A stretch of 25,466 nucleotides of DNA from Paracamarosporium sp. OC-R06-R3. Its lineage: Eukaryota > Ascomycota > Dothideomycetes > Pleosporales > Didymosphaeriaceae. Below the pieces are notes generated by a model that saw nothing but the letters and a program-made list of their open reading frames with translations, was not told the DNA's origin and did not search any database. The stretch covers positions 3,244 to 28,709 of the forward strand of contig JACVRA010000651.1 in the NCBI GenBank assembly GCA_019828545.1, given 5' to 3'. The position numbers and the translations under genes are program-made. Of the stretch, positions 1 to 9,100 are shown piece by piece. Within the stretch, counting starts at the first letter, position 1. Each line of letters starts with the position of its first letter.

Positions 1-32
1 GATCGTTCTCTCTTGTTAGATCGTTCTCTCTT
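1..32. repeat. Short direct repeat (14 nt, two copies)
   Basis: The 14-mer gatcgttctctctt occurs at 1-14 and again at 19-32, separated by gtta. It lies just upstream of the secreted-protein start codon, in what would be its 5' leader. It is pyrimidine-rich, as fungal core promoters and leaders often are. No function can be assigned. Confidence 0.6.
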
Positions 33-61
33 ACTTCAAAAACATTGTAAAATTGACCAGC

Positions 62-659
62 ATGAGAACCTCCATTCTCACCACATTCACCATCTCGATC
101 TTCTGTGCCAGTGTCACTTCCATTCCCACACTCTCGAGTACTAGAAACTCGGGGAAAGATGAATTGATGAAGAGAGCTACAGGTGGAGTAAGCAGCGTTA
201 CAACTTTAAAGACTACACGCGGTGGCTAATTAACATCTTACCTAGATTTACATCTGCACAGATGAATATTGGAAGGGGACGTGCGGCTGGAAAGACCAAC
301 CGTTGAACGTTTGCATTCACCTCGATGCTCCGTGGGTATGAAACCGTTCTATACCTGACCGGTGCGATCCATGTATGTTGATGTGATATAGTACAAGACC
401 ATTTCTTCCTTTGGACCTGATCAAGGCATTGTATGTAGCTGGTTTAGGTAAGGCGTATACCTGGTCCGTGTGACAAAAACTGGACTGACAGCATGAAAGC
501 GACTATGACTGTACGCAACTACTTGAGTCAAACATCAGATACCCTGGGGTTGAGGATATGGATACACCCAACAAATGTGGTCGCAGTGTTGGTGGGGGTG
601 CACTTGAAAAGAGGTGTCATGGCAATCAGTTAGGTTCCTTCAAGTGTTGGGCGGGCTAG
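62..659 (+). CDS. Small secreted cysteine-rich protein, effector-like, four exons
   Basis: Exons are 62-187, 246-335, 392-447 and 539-659. The introns (58, 56 and 91 nt) are GT-AG, and splicing gives an uninterrupted 130-residue protein. Residues 1-20 form a signal peptide (basic Arg2, then a Leu/Ile/Phe-rich core, probable cut after VTS). A dibasic Lys37-Arg38 suits Kex2 processing to a mature chain starting ATGG. The mature part has seven cysteines (46, 55, 65, 87, 104, 117, 127) and the blocks YICTDEYWKGTCGW, PLNVCI and TISSFGPD. I recognise these from a family of small secreted proteins in plant-associated ascomycetes, with a crystallin-like look. The pieces of this motif set fall in different exons and frames, which supports the splice model. 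It probably acts outside the cell; the target is unknown. The start is the only ATG giving a signal peptide. No lesion is seen. Only 61 bases of upstream sequence are in the window. Confidence 0.8.
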
Positions 660-1678
660 TAATCCCTGAGCTTTCTACTGGTGGCATGGAGGACATCCAG
701 AAGACATTAGAGGATGATACAGATTGTTATCTAGTATGCTTATTCTCCTTCGGTAGTTCTTGTCTCTCGCTCGGTTACGGTGTCTGCAATCTTATTATAC
801 ACTGACGTGTCTTTCCATTGACGTGTCTTTCTAACTGTCTTAGTGTGTAGTCCTGCGTGGACGCATTGTAGTTAGCTGATGGCTGATAAGGCGTCTACCA
901 TAACTGTTGCCCGTCTTTCACAGATTGTCCTCCGACTATCTTGGCATCTTTGGGTTGAATGATGTGTTTGACTGTTGAAACAGCTGCTCTAGGTAGTCTT
1001 TGCAAGCTCAGATAGGTCATCATGATTGCGGAAAACATGGAGGTGACTCGATTAATTACCCAACCCTTCAAACTACCTCAGAAAACCTACCCTACAGCCT
1101 CCGCAATTGAACAAGCGATCTATTTAGATCCATCTTTGCTGCATTAGTGCCTTCTTTGGCGGTAAATATAGCGTCTTGTTCTAGTGTGCCGTGGGACATC
1201 CGAAGGCAGGGTTGGGTCGAGTGGGCTCGCAGGGAAGAGGTCGGCTGTGAAGTCCTCGGGCTCCAGTTCTCTGTAGTCTTCGGTATAACCTTCATGATAG
1301 AACCCAAAAGTTAACCTACAGAGGTTTTCACCCTTCATCGTTGCCGAGCCCGTGGTTTTCAGTCCATGAACTGGATATTACTAAAGGCTTGACTCACAAC
1401 GTCACGTGTTGTTGAATCACGCCAGATTGTTTAAGCCATGCACAGATAACCTCTTGAATGTGAAACTGATATCTAATATTCCAGCGAGATCCAGTGGCAA
1501 CGTGCAAATGTGACGCCTTGTGGATTAAGTTCGTAGAAGTCTAAGATCGAGGGGGTGAGTCGTTATATATTACTATTATAAGGTTGCCGTTTTTTGGGAC
1601 TTGCTAATTCTTAAGCCATAATACCATCAAGTGTGCTTACCTTGCCGCCTCACAGTGACCTTAGAAACGAGGGTAAGT
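660..1678. other. Intergenic stretch, no recognisable gene
   Basis: Only short open frames occur here, for example two overlapping minus-strand frames at about 1092-1338, and none has a recognisable domain. A short direct repeat lies at 803-831. I see no RNA gene or mobile element. Confidence 0.5.
803..831. repeat. Tandem 16-nt repeat, two units
   Basis: tgacgtgtctttc occurs at 803-815 and 819-831 (period 16). TGACGT resembles a bZIP/CRE half-site, but no gene start is close enough to support a regulatory role. Confidence 0.4.
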
Positions 1679-2041
1679 CTACCGTCTTTGATATGAAGTT
1701 ACGTATAAATATGACCCCCCTAAGACCATGTTAGTGACCAGAATTAGGAAATAGTCTTCCCCGATGTCGTTCAAACTAGTCCGTTCAACAAGCCCATCAT
1801 CGTAATGTCGATCATGCCAATGCTCGACTAATCCATCACCATACTTCCCACGGCCAATTTGCCTAAACATTTCATGCAGTTTAGCGCTCGGGCGCCACTT
1901 GTTACCCACTAACCACCATAGCTGCCTCGAAGCGGCATTTCCCTCGTAGGTACGTGCACTGAAAGCTAACTCGTTCGGCTTAGTATTCGCAACTCCCCAG
2001 TAATTTCTGGTGCAGAACTCAGGCGGCGTAGCAGGTGGCAT
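1679..2041 (-). CDS. Unidentified open frame, possible gene fragment
   Basis: A 120-codon frame opens with an ATG at 2041 and stays open upstream to about 2092. A possible splice acceptor (ttag) lies near 2057, so it could be the last exon of a gene whose first exon I cannot find. The predicted protein is rich in Trp, Arg and Asn, has one cysteine, and contains an internal near-repeat (DGLVEHWHD / DGLVERTSL). No family is recognised, and no convincing signal peptide or membrane segment is seen. It may be a chance frame. Confidence 0.2.
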   Translation of the reverse strand: MPPATPPEFCTRNYWGVANTKPNELAFSARTYEGNAASRQLWWLVGNKWRPSAKLHEMFRQIGRGKYGDGLVEHWHDRHYDDGLVERTSLNDIGEDYFLILVTNMVLGGSYLYVTSYQRR

Positions 2042-2654
2042 CACCAATACAAAACCTAACCTGATTGGGAAAGCCCGAGGCGCACCGACAATTCATCGCT
2101 GGCGTTCTCTGCTTATAAAGAATCCACGGGTGTGTACAAATTAGACGACACCGGGATCACATAACTTGGAACGTACGAACTCTAGTATAACAATGTAATA
2201 ATCCGCATCTTTACTTATTCTTCAAATTGTCGGGACCGGTATTAGATATATATAGAACACAGTAACGTTATTGCCTTTTTTTCTGGGTGAATTTGAAGTG
2301 GAGGTTGGTCCCCGAAGGCGAAACCTCGCCCAATCGCGCCGGTAAGCACAGGTTGCTTTGGACGTTTTTACGCTACAGAGTATCAATGTCTCCAAGAGCA
2401 ACCTGCGGGTAGCACAACAATAGGAACGACAAGCAAATCGGCTATCTACATAAAAGCATGACAGCGCAGAGGTTCCATGCTTCTCCAACACTCTCACTCG
2501 GTTTTATCACTTTTTACTGCATGCATTGTTCTAGTCCATGTTTATTATTTCTTTCACCCCGCACTCTTCCATCATCTCCTGTTCATATCTATTTCAGATC
2601 CTTTTACAGTTTTACCTTTCTTTTATAGTGGATTGGACGACTCTCGCGCCACCG
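2042..2654. other. Intergenic stretch, no recognisable gene
   Basis: No domain is seen on either strand. The T/C-rich segment at about 2500-2650 gives hydrophobic-looking translations in two plus frames, but these reflect pyrimidine bias rather than a clear coding pattern. Confidence 0.4.
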
Positions 2655-3017
2655 AGTATTAGTATGCTATACGATCTCTACCACTACTGGGAACATCATC
2701 ACAGCACGGTCTCGAGATCCCTTGGGAGGTACCTCCACCCTACCACAATCCTCCTCCAAAAGATCGTAGCCTCGAATTACATGATCCTGATCGGGTATTT
2801 GGAAGCCAAAGTCAACGAACTCGAGACTGCCATCTTGTTGCACGAGATCAAGGAGAACAAGAAACATCAAAATATGCATATTACCGAACAGTGGTCTATC
2901 CTGCAATCCTGGAGTCACCGCTTTCCAGAATATGGCGGCATGATCGACGTCATTTCCATAATCCATGTTGGTGACAGCAGCCCAAAAAAGGATGTGGCAC
3001 TTGCAGCTCTCAGCTGA
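2655..3017 (+). pseudogene. Possible CorA-like protein fragment
   Basis: The plus frame reads MLYDLYHYWEHH, then PTTILLQKIVASNYMILI, then EQWSILQSWSHRFPEYGGMID. This resembles the middle segment of fungal CorA-like (Mg2+-transporter-like) proteins: an aromatic YW-HH stretch, a hydrophobic helix ending in a Tyr-Leu pair, and a Trp/Arg-rich helix before the membrane region. The frame ends 18 nt past the dehydrogenase stop on the other strand, and no transmembrane pair follows, so the usual C-terminus is absent. The left boundary may be a splice acceptor (ttag near 2662). Identification is from memory of family patterns only. The opposite strand is also open here (2667-3062) but shows nothing recognisable. 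Confidence 0.3.
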
Positions 3018-3034
3018 CAATAGCGAGGGAAATT

Positions 3035-3981
3035 TTAGAAAGCAATCCTGCTTCCATTCCACTTGAGGAAGCTCCCGTTATCTTCGTGCTTCAAGCCATC
3101 AATCACCTCGACAATGCCTGCAATGCAAGTGTCCATATCGTCCACCCCATCCCAGCCAGTCAGCCGTGTCGCGATGAACCCAGGCTCCATGCAGACGATA
3201 GTCACTTTGCGGCCTTCTTTTTCCCATTCGCGTGCAAATGTGGTCGTGACTTGATTCGCCGCCGCCTTCGCCACTCTGTACGCCATGCAGGTTCCGAAAG
3301 AGTTCTCTTCTCCAACGTGAGCTCATGGACACTTTGCTCTGTCAAGAAGCATACCTGATACTAAGCCGAAGGCAGAAGTGATGTTCACAATTTTTGCGTC
3401 CGTGCACTTCTCTAGATTCGGAAGGAAGTGTTTACAAGTAAGGAAGGGTCCCTGGGGAGGTCAGTAGAGGAAGAACGATCCCTCGAGTAGAACCTCTGGC
3501 ACCTACCACAGCCATTGTCCGAAACTTTTCTGAAAACATTTCGGTTGTCTGTTGATGCCATGGCTTTGGGTTGGGTGAAAGTCCTTCATGTATCAGCCAA
3601 TTCTGCCTAGGCTGCCTGTTGCTACCTACCGCCCAGGTTGAGGAGCAAATCGAGTGGTTTGCCGCCCAGAGATTTGGCAGCCTTTTCGACTGTGTCCTCA
3701 TAAAAGAGATCGATCTCGACGATTTTCGCACCAATCGCTTCGCGCTTGCTTTCAGTTCAGCATGGATAGGGTGTTGTGTTGAGGCTGCTCACATCGTTGA
3801 CAGACTCATCGTCGCGCGATTGAGGGTGAATTGACCCGATAACGTTCCAGGACTTCGCAGCGTAAGCCCTCGCGAGGTTGAGACCAATCCAGCGGTTCGC
3901 GCCTGCCGTATTTTCAGCCTGACGGCGCAGTGGCAATGCGTTAGACAGCGTACCAACCACGAGCACGGCCTTCTCGGCCAT
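3035..3981 (-). CDS. Short-chain dehydrogenase/reductase, six exons
   Basis: Exons on the minus strand are 3981-3954, 3902-3793, 3744-3630, 3583-3507, 3451-3355 and 3306-3035. The five introns are 46-55 nt and all GT-AG. Spliced, they give 232 residues with no stop. This is the usual length of a small classical SDR: an NAD(P)H-dependent oxidoreductase, probably cytosolic, with unknown substrate. Visible landmarks are a beta-alpha-beta start (AVLVVGANRWIGL, residues 5-17), NLGG in place of the usual NNAG, NITSAF with the catalytic Ser near 136, and YRVAK with Tyr152 and Lys156. The C-terminal blocks EPGFIATRLTGWDG and NGSFLKWNG are familiar from fungal members. The oddity is the glycine motif, normally TGxxxGxG: here Thr is Val and the second Gly is Trp14. 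Catalytic residues are kept, so I call it a gene rather than a pseudogene, but cofactor binding may be weakened. Confidence 0.85.
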
Positions 3982-4574
3982 AGTGTGGATATTGCGGAAG
4001 GACGGGGTAACAAATTTGGCTATCAATGGCATGCTCACTTGCTCGAGCAGGCGTTGATAGTAGAGATATATGAACCGTTTATGGTGGTAGCGTTGAGGTA
4101 CCTGTGTGGGGGTAAGCTTGACCTTTAGAGCGCCTGTTTCTCACGCGTCCACGGCCCAGCCCTAGGTAAACGCCAGTAACGTCACCAAACAGTGTGCATG
4201 CATTGAACGAACACTACTCGCTGGCTTTGATTTACTATTGATTGGTCCGACCACACCTTGGCCTCAAGACCGCTGTGAAAACGCGTATTTTATTGCAGAG
4301 CAATTTCGGCCCACTATTAAATGCACTATCGCGGACAAGCCCCGATAGCAAAGGTTGGAAGTTCGCCGAGTTTGCGCATGGCGACCCGTCCGCTAGGACC
4401 TGCGCAGCGGTACAGTTCCGTAGTGACAGGCGATGGTAAGTACATGCCTAAAAGGAAAGACATTCTCGCTTGCCTGACCGCTCTTTAGGAGGAGCACAGA
4501 AGCACTTTGCAGAATAATTCAAGGTTTATTCGGATCGATCCAAGGAGAATCATGTAGCTTCCGGCGAACAGTAC
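3982..4574. other. Intergenic stretch upstream of the dehydrogenase
   Basis: This holds the presumed promoter of the minus-strand dehydrogenase. A 65-codon plus frame at 4242-4439 has no recognisable domain. No other element is seen. Confidence 0.4.
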
Positions 4575-4910
4575 GGCGCTCTGGCGCGCTTCTTCGAGAA
4601 CGCTCCGCCGGCACATGCATGAAGAATATTTTCAGGGCACGAGTCCCACTCCTGTTATATGTACGTCCACATCAACAAATTAGGCCAAGATAAAACAAAA
4701 GTCATTGCCTATTATGCGCTCAACGATATACGTTCTAACGCTGCAATCGCTGTCTCCCCTCTAGACACATACACCTTGCAGCTTATAATTATATAAGGAT
4801 AGTAATCGTAAGAATAGCTTTAAAACTTAGAAGTGCAATGTAAAATTGATCTAGGATTATTTCGTCGATGCCTCAACTTCATCGAAACGATCAGCTACTT
4901 TGATCTTCCC
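4575..4910 (+). repeat. 336-bp dispersed repeat, copy 1, RIP-mutated
   Basis: This segment aligns over its whole length with 16237-16572 in the same orientation. Well-conserved blocks include ctctggcgcgct, cttcgagaacgc, agggcacgagtc, cagcttataattat and ctactttgatcttccc. At about 4790-4850 this copy has A or T where copy 2 has G or C (for example atagtaatcgtaag against atggcaatcgcgag). At 4660-4780 the direction is reversed. Differences are overwhelmingly transitions. No coding capacity, terminal inverted repeat or target duplication is apparent, so it may be a remnant of a non-autonomous or LTR-type element. Confidence 0.85.
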
Positions 4911-6163
4911 ACCCCCACCTTTGTGTAACGATTACTCAATGTAGAACATGTGATCTGTTTCGACTGAAGGGTAGAATCTGAGGATTCGCTGAACAGAATT
5001 AAACTAACTCTCTGCAGTTCCGGCGCCGCGATATCGCTGTTAGTGGCAAGATTCCGCTGCGGGTGCCGCATGATATGCCAAATTGGGCTCTTCCAAAAGG
5101 CATATCGACTGCGACGACAAGAAGGCTCTAACGTCTAGTAGCTTGTAATCAGCTTTGACTCCAATGTCTATACACACTCCGCCCAACTCGCCGGCAGATC
5201 TTAGTTCGTTTCCTTCATCAACGTCTCTGAGCTGGCTTGTAACTGAGCCTAAGCGCTCATATCTTGACCACGCATGATCCAAAGAGCACAGATAGATAAA
5301 AGACGTCTGGGACAGCATGACATTGTCAAGCGTCCAGCTAGAACGACATATTGAGTGCTAGGGAGGAAAGGGTAGGAAAATGTCGCTTCCATTGTGGGGT
5401 CGTTGATAAATTTGAAGATATGGTAGAGGCGTAGCGCTCCAAGCGTTGCTTTGTGCATTTAGACTGAGCGAAGAGAAGTAAACATTAGGACACATTCTGC
5501 TTAATGGGAGGTCGGCGTTTTGTTTTGCCATCGCTAAGATACCACTGAGTATCGTCCCTAAAGGTGTTGTTATGGCTCTTTGCCTTTATCGCAATGAATA
5601 TTACCTAGTATTTCCTTTCAGTTTCCACTGCATCTCTTTGCGTTCCATACACGATGAGCTTGACGATCGCTATTATAAAAAAAAGCCGAAAATTGTTGAC
5701 GTTGTCGAAACACCAGCTTCTCAGCCAACCGGGAAAGCATATCAGAGGAAGTCAGGGGAACAAGATTTGTGCAACAATTCAAAGATGCCAAGATTCCGGT
5801 GAAGCCGCTTCTTTGGGACCACTAGTGCACTCGCTGCAGTCGTACGTAGCCTTGCTGCACCCTACACCCCTTCACCATGCATCACGACCCAGCTGGTTCA
5901 CTTTAAAAAGGGCTAGTTTGATAGACATAGGTTTATACACTATCGATCCAAATCCGAGAATGTGGTTCATCCGATTTGTGCAGCTTGGCGCGTCACTCAC
6001 TACGTTGCTCACTTTCACATGAGCCAATCACTTAACTCGGCTGAATCCGCAGTCACTTTGACTTTTACTTTTATGTTGAGTGAGAACCCGTCTCTTAGCA
6101 ACGACTTGTCACGTAGCTCACCTTCTACCATCAATTGAAATCTGGATATCCCCACCTTTCGCC
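4911..6163. other. Region upstream of the giant gene, no firm gene
   Basis: Two overlapping minus frames (5458-5249 and 5318-5040) and short plus frames at 5572-6022 are open but show no domain. The minus pair could be exons of one small protein, but I cannot find a splice model that makes sense. The last few hundred bases probably contain the ancestral promoter of the DUF6606 gene. Confidence 0.4.
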
Positions 6164-9100
6164 ATGTCCGTGTTTCTGGAGGTGTTCAATCACCTTGTTT
6201 TACCACCACAACTTCCCGGCATACAGGACGCCGATATCGAAAGCACCGGTGATGTCATCATCATCCGACTCATTCATGCTACATCTACTCTGAGCCGACT
6301 CGCTAGCCAGGAAAAGATATCTCCGTGGTATGCGATTGATCAGTATCTTCGCCGCTTTCAATCCCTTCATGCACATGGTCGACTTGAGTCGTTGTCACTG
6401 GTCTCGAAATTTCGCAACTTCAATGAGGAGCAACCACTTCTGCTGCATATCGCAGAACAGAACGCCGCGCTCATCGTTCGGTACAATGCCAGGTATGGCT
6501 GCTGCCCATGGGAATCAATACAATGTGAATCTGGTAGCTGATTTATTCTTTAATAGTGCTCAAACAGAAGCTGTCGTCTTCGAAGCTTTTGAAATATCGC
6601 CCCCATCTGCGGAGGTGCTGGCTAGCGAAGGCACCCTTATCTGCGATTTTCCCGACTGTTCGGCCCAGATACCACTCAATGAATTCCAAAAGCCTTCGTT
6701 TCAACACGCACTGGCAGACTTTCTGGAAAAGGGAAGCATGGAACCCTTGAGATGCTTTCAGGCGCTCGCGACAAAAGCGCAAACCCCGATCGTCTAATCG
6801 CGTGATACAGGGAGCCCGGGTCTTATAACTCACCTTCTCATACCCTTGCTCAAGTCTATTGGGTCCTCGGTATACGAAGATGTTCCTCGCATAAGAAAAC
6901 GAGTTCGCGATGACGCAAACATCGACGCTAGGGCATTCCCATGGCGCAGATTGCCTCTCTGGATTGTACTACGTGTGGGAATCCAGAGACAACTACAGAT
7001 TTCGCTGGGGAACAAGGTTGGGAGAGCGCATTATAAGTTTTTGATCGTCACTTTGCTTATTGAGCTTCTACTCGAATGTCCTGGAAAATTGGCACCTGAG
7101 CTGACAATAACCCTGCGAGCCAAAATCTGTCGTCGTCTCGCAAAACTTGAGCATCAGAAGGATGAGTCTCCAGAAGTGTACGGCCAACTATTCAACACAA
7201 CCACAGCCTTCTTCAAGGAGAGCATCATGGGAGTCACACAGCTTGTGAACTTAGCTTGGGAGAAATTTAAGCGAGACACGACACGGCCGGTTCCTCAGCT
7301 TCCCACACGTGCTGATCAGCAAGCACAACTTCTGTCTCTTCCCAACTCTGGATCGTACCTTAAAAGCGTATTGGAATTACCTCGTTCACGGAGGAGAACC
7401 CCGCCATCTTTGCAGCTTCCATCATTACACAATACTATGATTGAGCAAGTTGAGCAGTTTACAGATAAGTATTATCGATTAGCTGAATTGGAAAGCAAGA
7501 TCGAAACAGGGGAAGAACCTTATTTAACTGGCGATCCGACATTCGAATCGTATTGCGAGAAGCTATTAGATGCGATACTCGGTCTCATGAACACTGTTGG
7601 GCCAGCGTATGATTCCGATCCTGAGCAAATTTCCATCTTCGTTCTGAGTCTCTTTAGGCTTTGGGTGAGGATGGATAAGTACATGGTCAAGATCTGTCCT
7701 TTACTTGTGGAATACCATCCAGCTTTCACTCCGGAGCTTCTAGATGCCTTGCATCTCCCGACAGCCGCGAGAATGCGACGACTCCGTGACATCCAGAGTT
7801 ATATTCACAATAGATGCGAGGGATGTAAACACCAGACAACCATATTCTCTGAGCCCAGAGAAAAGTGCTTTGTGGTAAAATATGTTTCGACTTGTAGCTC
7901 AATGCAACAACTCCACAAAAAGATAAAACAAGCATCGGAGGCATCACGCCAGGCAAAGAAATCAGAGTTGGAGAGATGGTGATCAGAGTATGATAAGCAT
8001 TCTTTAGGTATCTCTGGAGGTATATGTACCTGCACACTCAAACGCGACGGGACGCGAGACGTAAGGGGATGTACCAAATGCTGGCATTGGCGATTTCGAA
8101 ATCGCATGCAGGTCTATGCGCACGAGGACTTCCTTCCCAGCGACCCGATCAAAGCAGCAGCAGTCATCTTCGAGTTGGTTATTCCGAGGTCTTTTGCCGC
8201 ATATCGCAACGCAACGTGGAGGATTTTCATGTTGGCTTACCCAACCAAACCACAATCCGGACCACCCATCAAACTTTTGAGAGACTATGACCCGCTCACA
8301 GGATATGCTTCGAGATACTCAGCCGGTATCACTATTGCATCTGCATCCAAATCATTTCGTGACACACACTACAAGTATAGTAAGAAGAGGATGAAGGCAT
8401 CCGAATCCGATGTTCTTTATCCTAATGGACTGAAATTCTCCTACTTCGATACGGTTTCGAACACCTGGATCAAGGACTTCGACAAACCATTGACCTTCCA
8501 ACATGAGTGCGGAGTACATGTGCCGATTGGACTTCGCAACTCCGTGATCTCAAGCTCTTTACACCCTCCCACTGTGATATCTGGGCCGTCTTCATATGAA
8601 ATCGTCTCATCGGAAACGCAATGTCCATCTAGCATGTCGGTACAAGAGTTTACGACCTGTCAGCGACTGCTTTCAGGCAAGAATCGTCGATGGCTGACGA
8701 TGTTGGTGGAACTAGGCGCATCGAATGTAAACTTCAGCAGCGAGAGTACAATGCACATGTTCAATCACCTTGCTACTCAAGCTGGGCCGGCAGAGCGTAG
8801 GCACGACACATTCGGCGACATCCATGATGTCTTTAGAGACATGTCATTTTGTGACTGCCTCGCAACACAAATAGAAAAACGCCTCAGCCACATCGCGTCT
8901 AACTGGCGTGAGGTCCACTGTATGGAGGTCATGATCACGTTGAGTCTGCGCCTTTGTGACTTAGCGGCCCCCATGACGCGAGCAAATAGTCTTTTGATTC
9001 AGGCACGCCGCATCACCTTGGCTTGGATTACCAGTCTCCGAGCCGATGTTGAAAATGCCAAAGAGACTTCTGTCGCAGAAACAGCCGCTGAATACGCTTT

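Noticed and set aside
2667..3062. 131-codon minus-strand frame overlapping the CorA-like fragment
   Set aside because: No recognisable domain; the opposite strand has the more protein-like composition.
3099..3358. Plus-strand frames over the dehydrogenase
   Set aside because: Antisense to conserved SDR motifs (YRVAK, EPGF).
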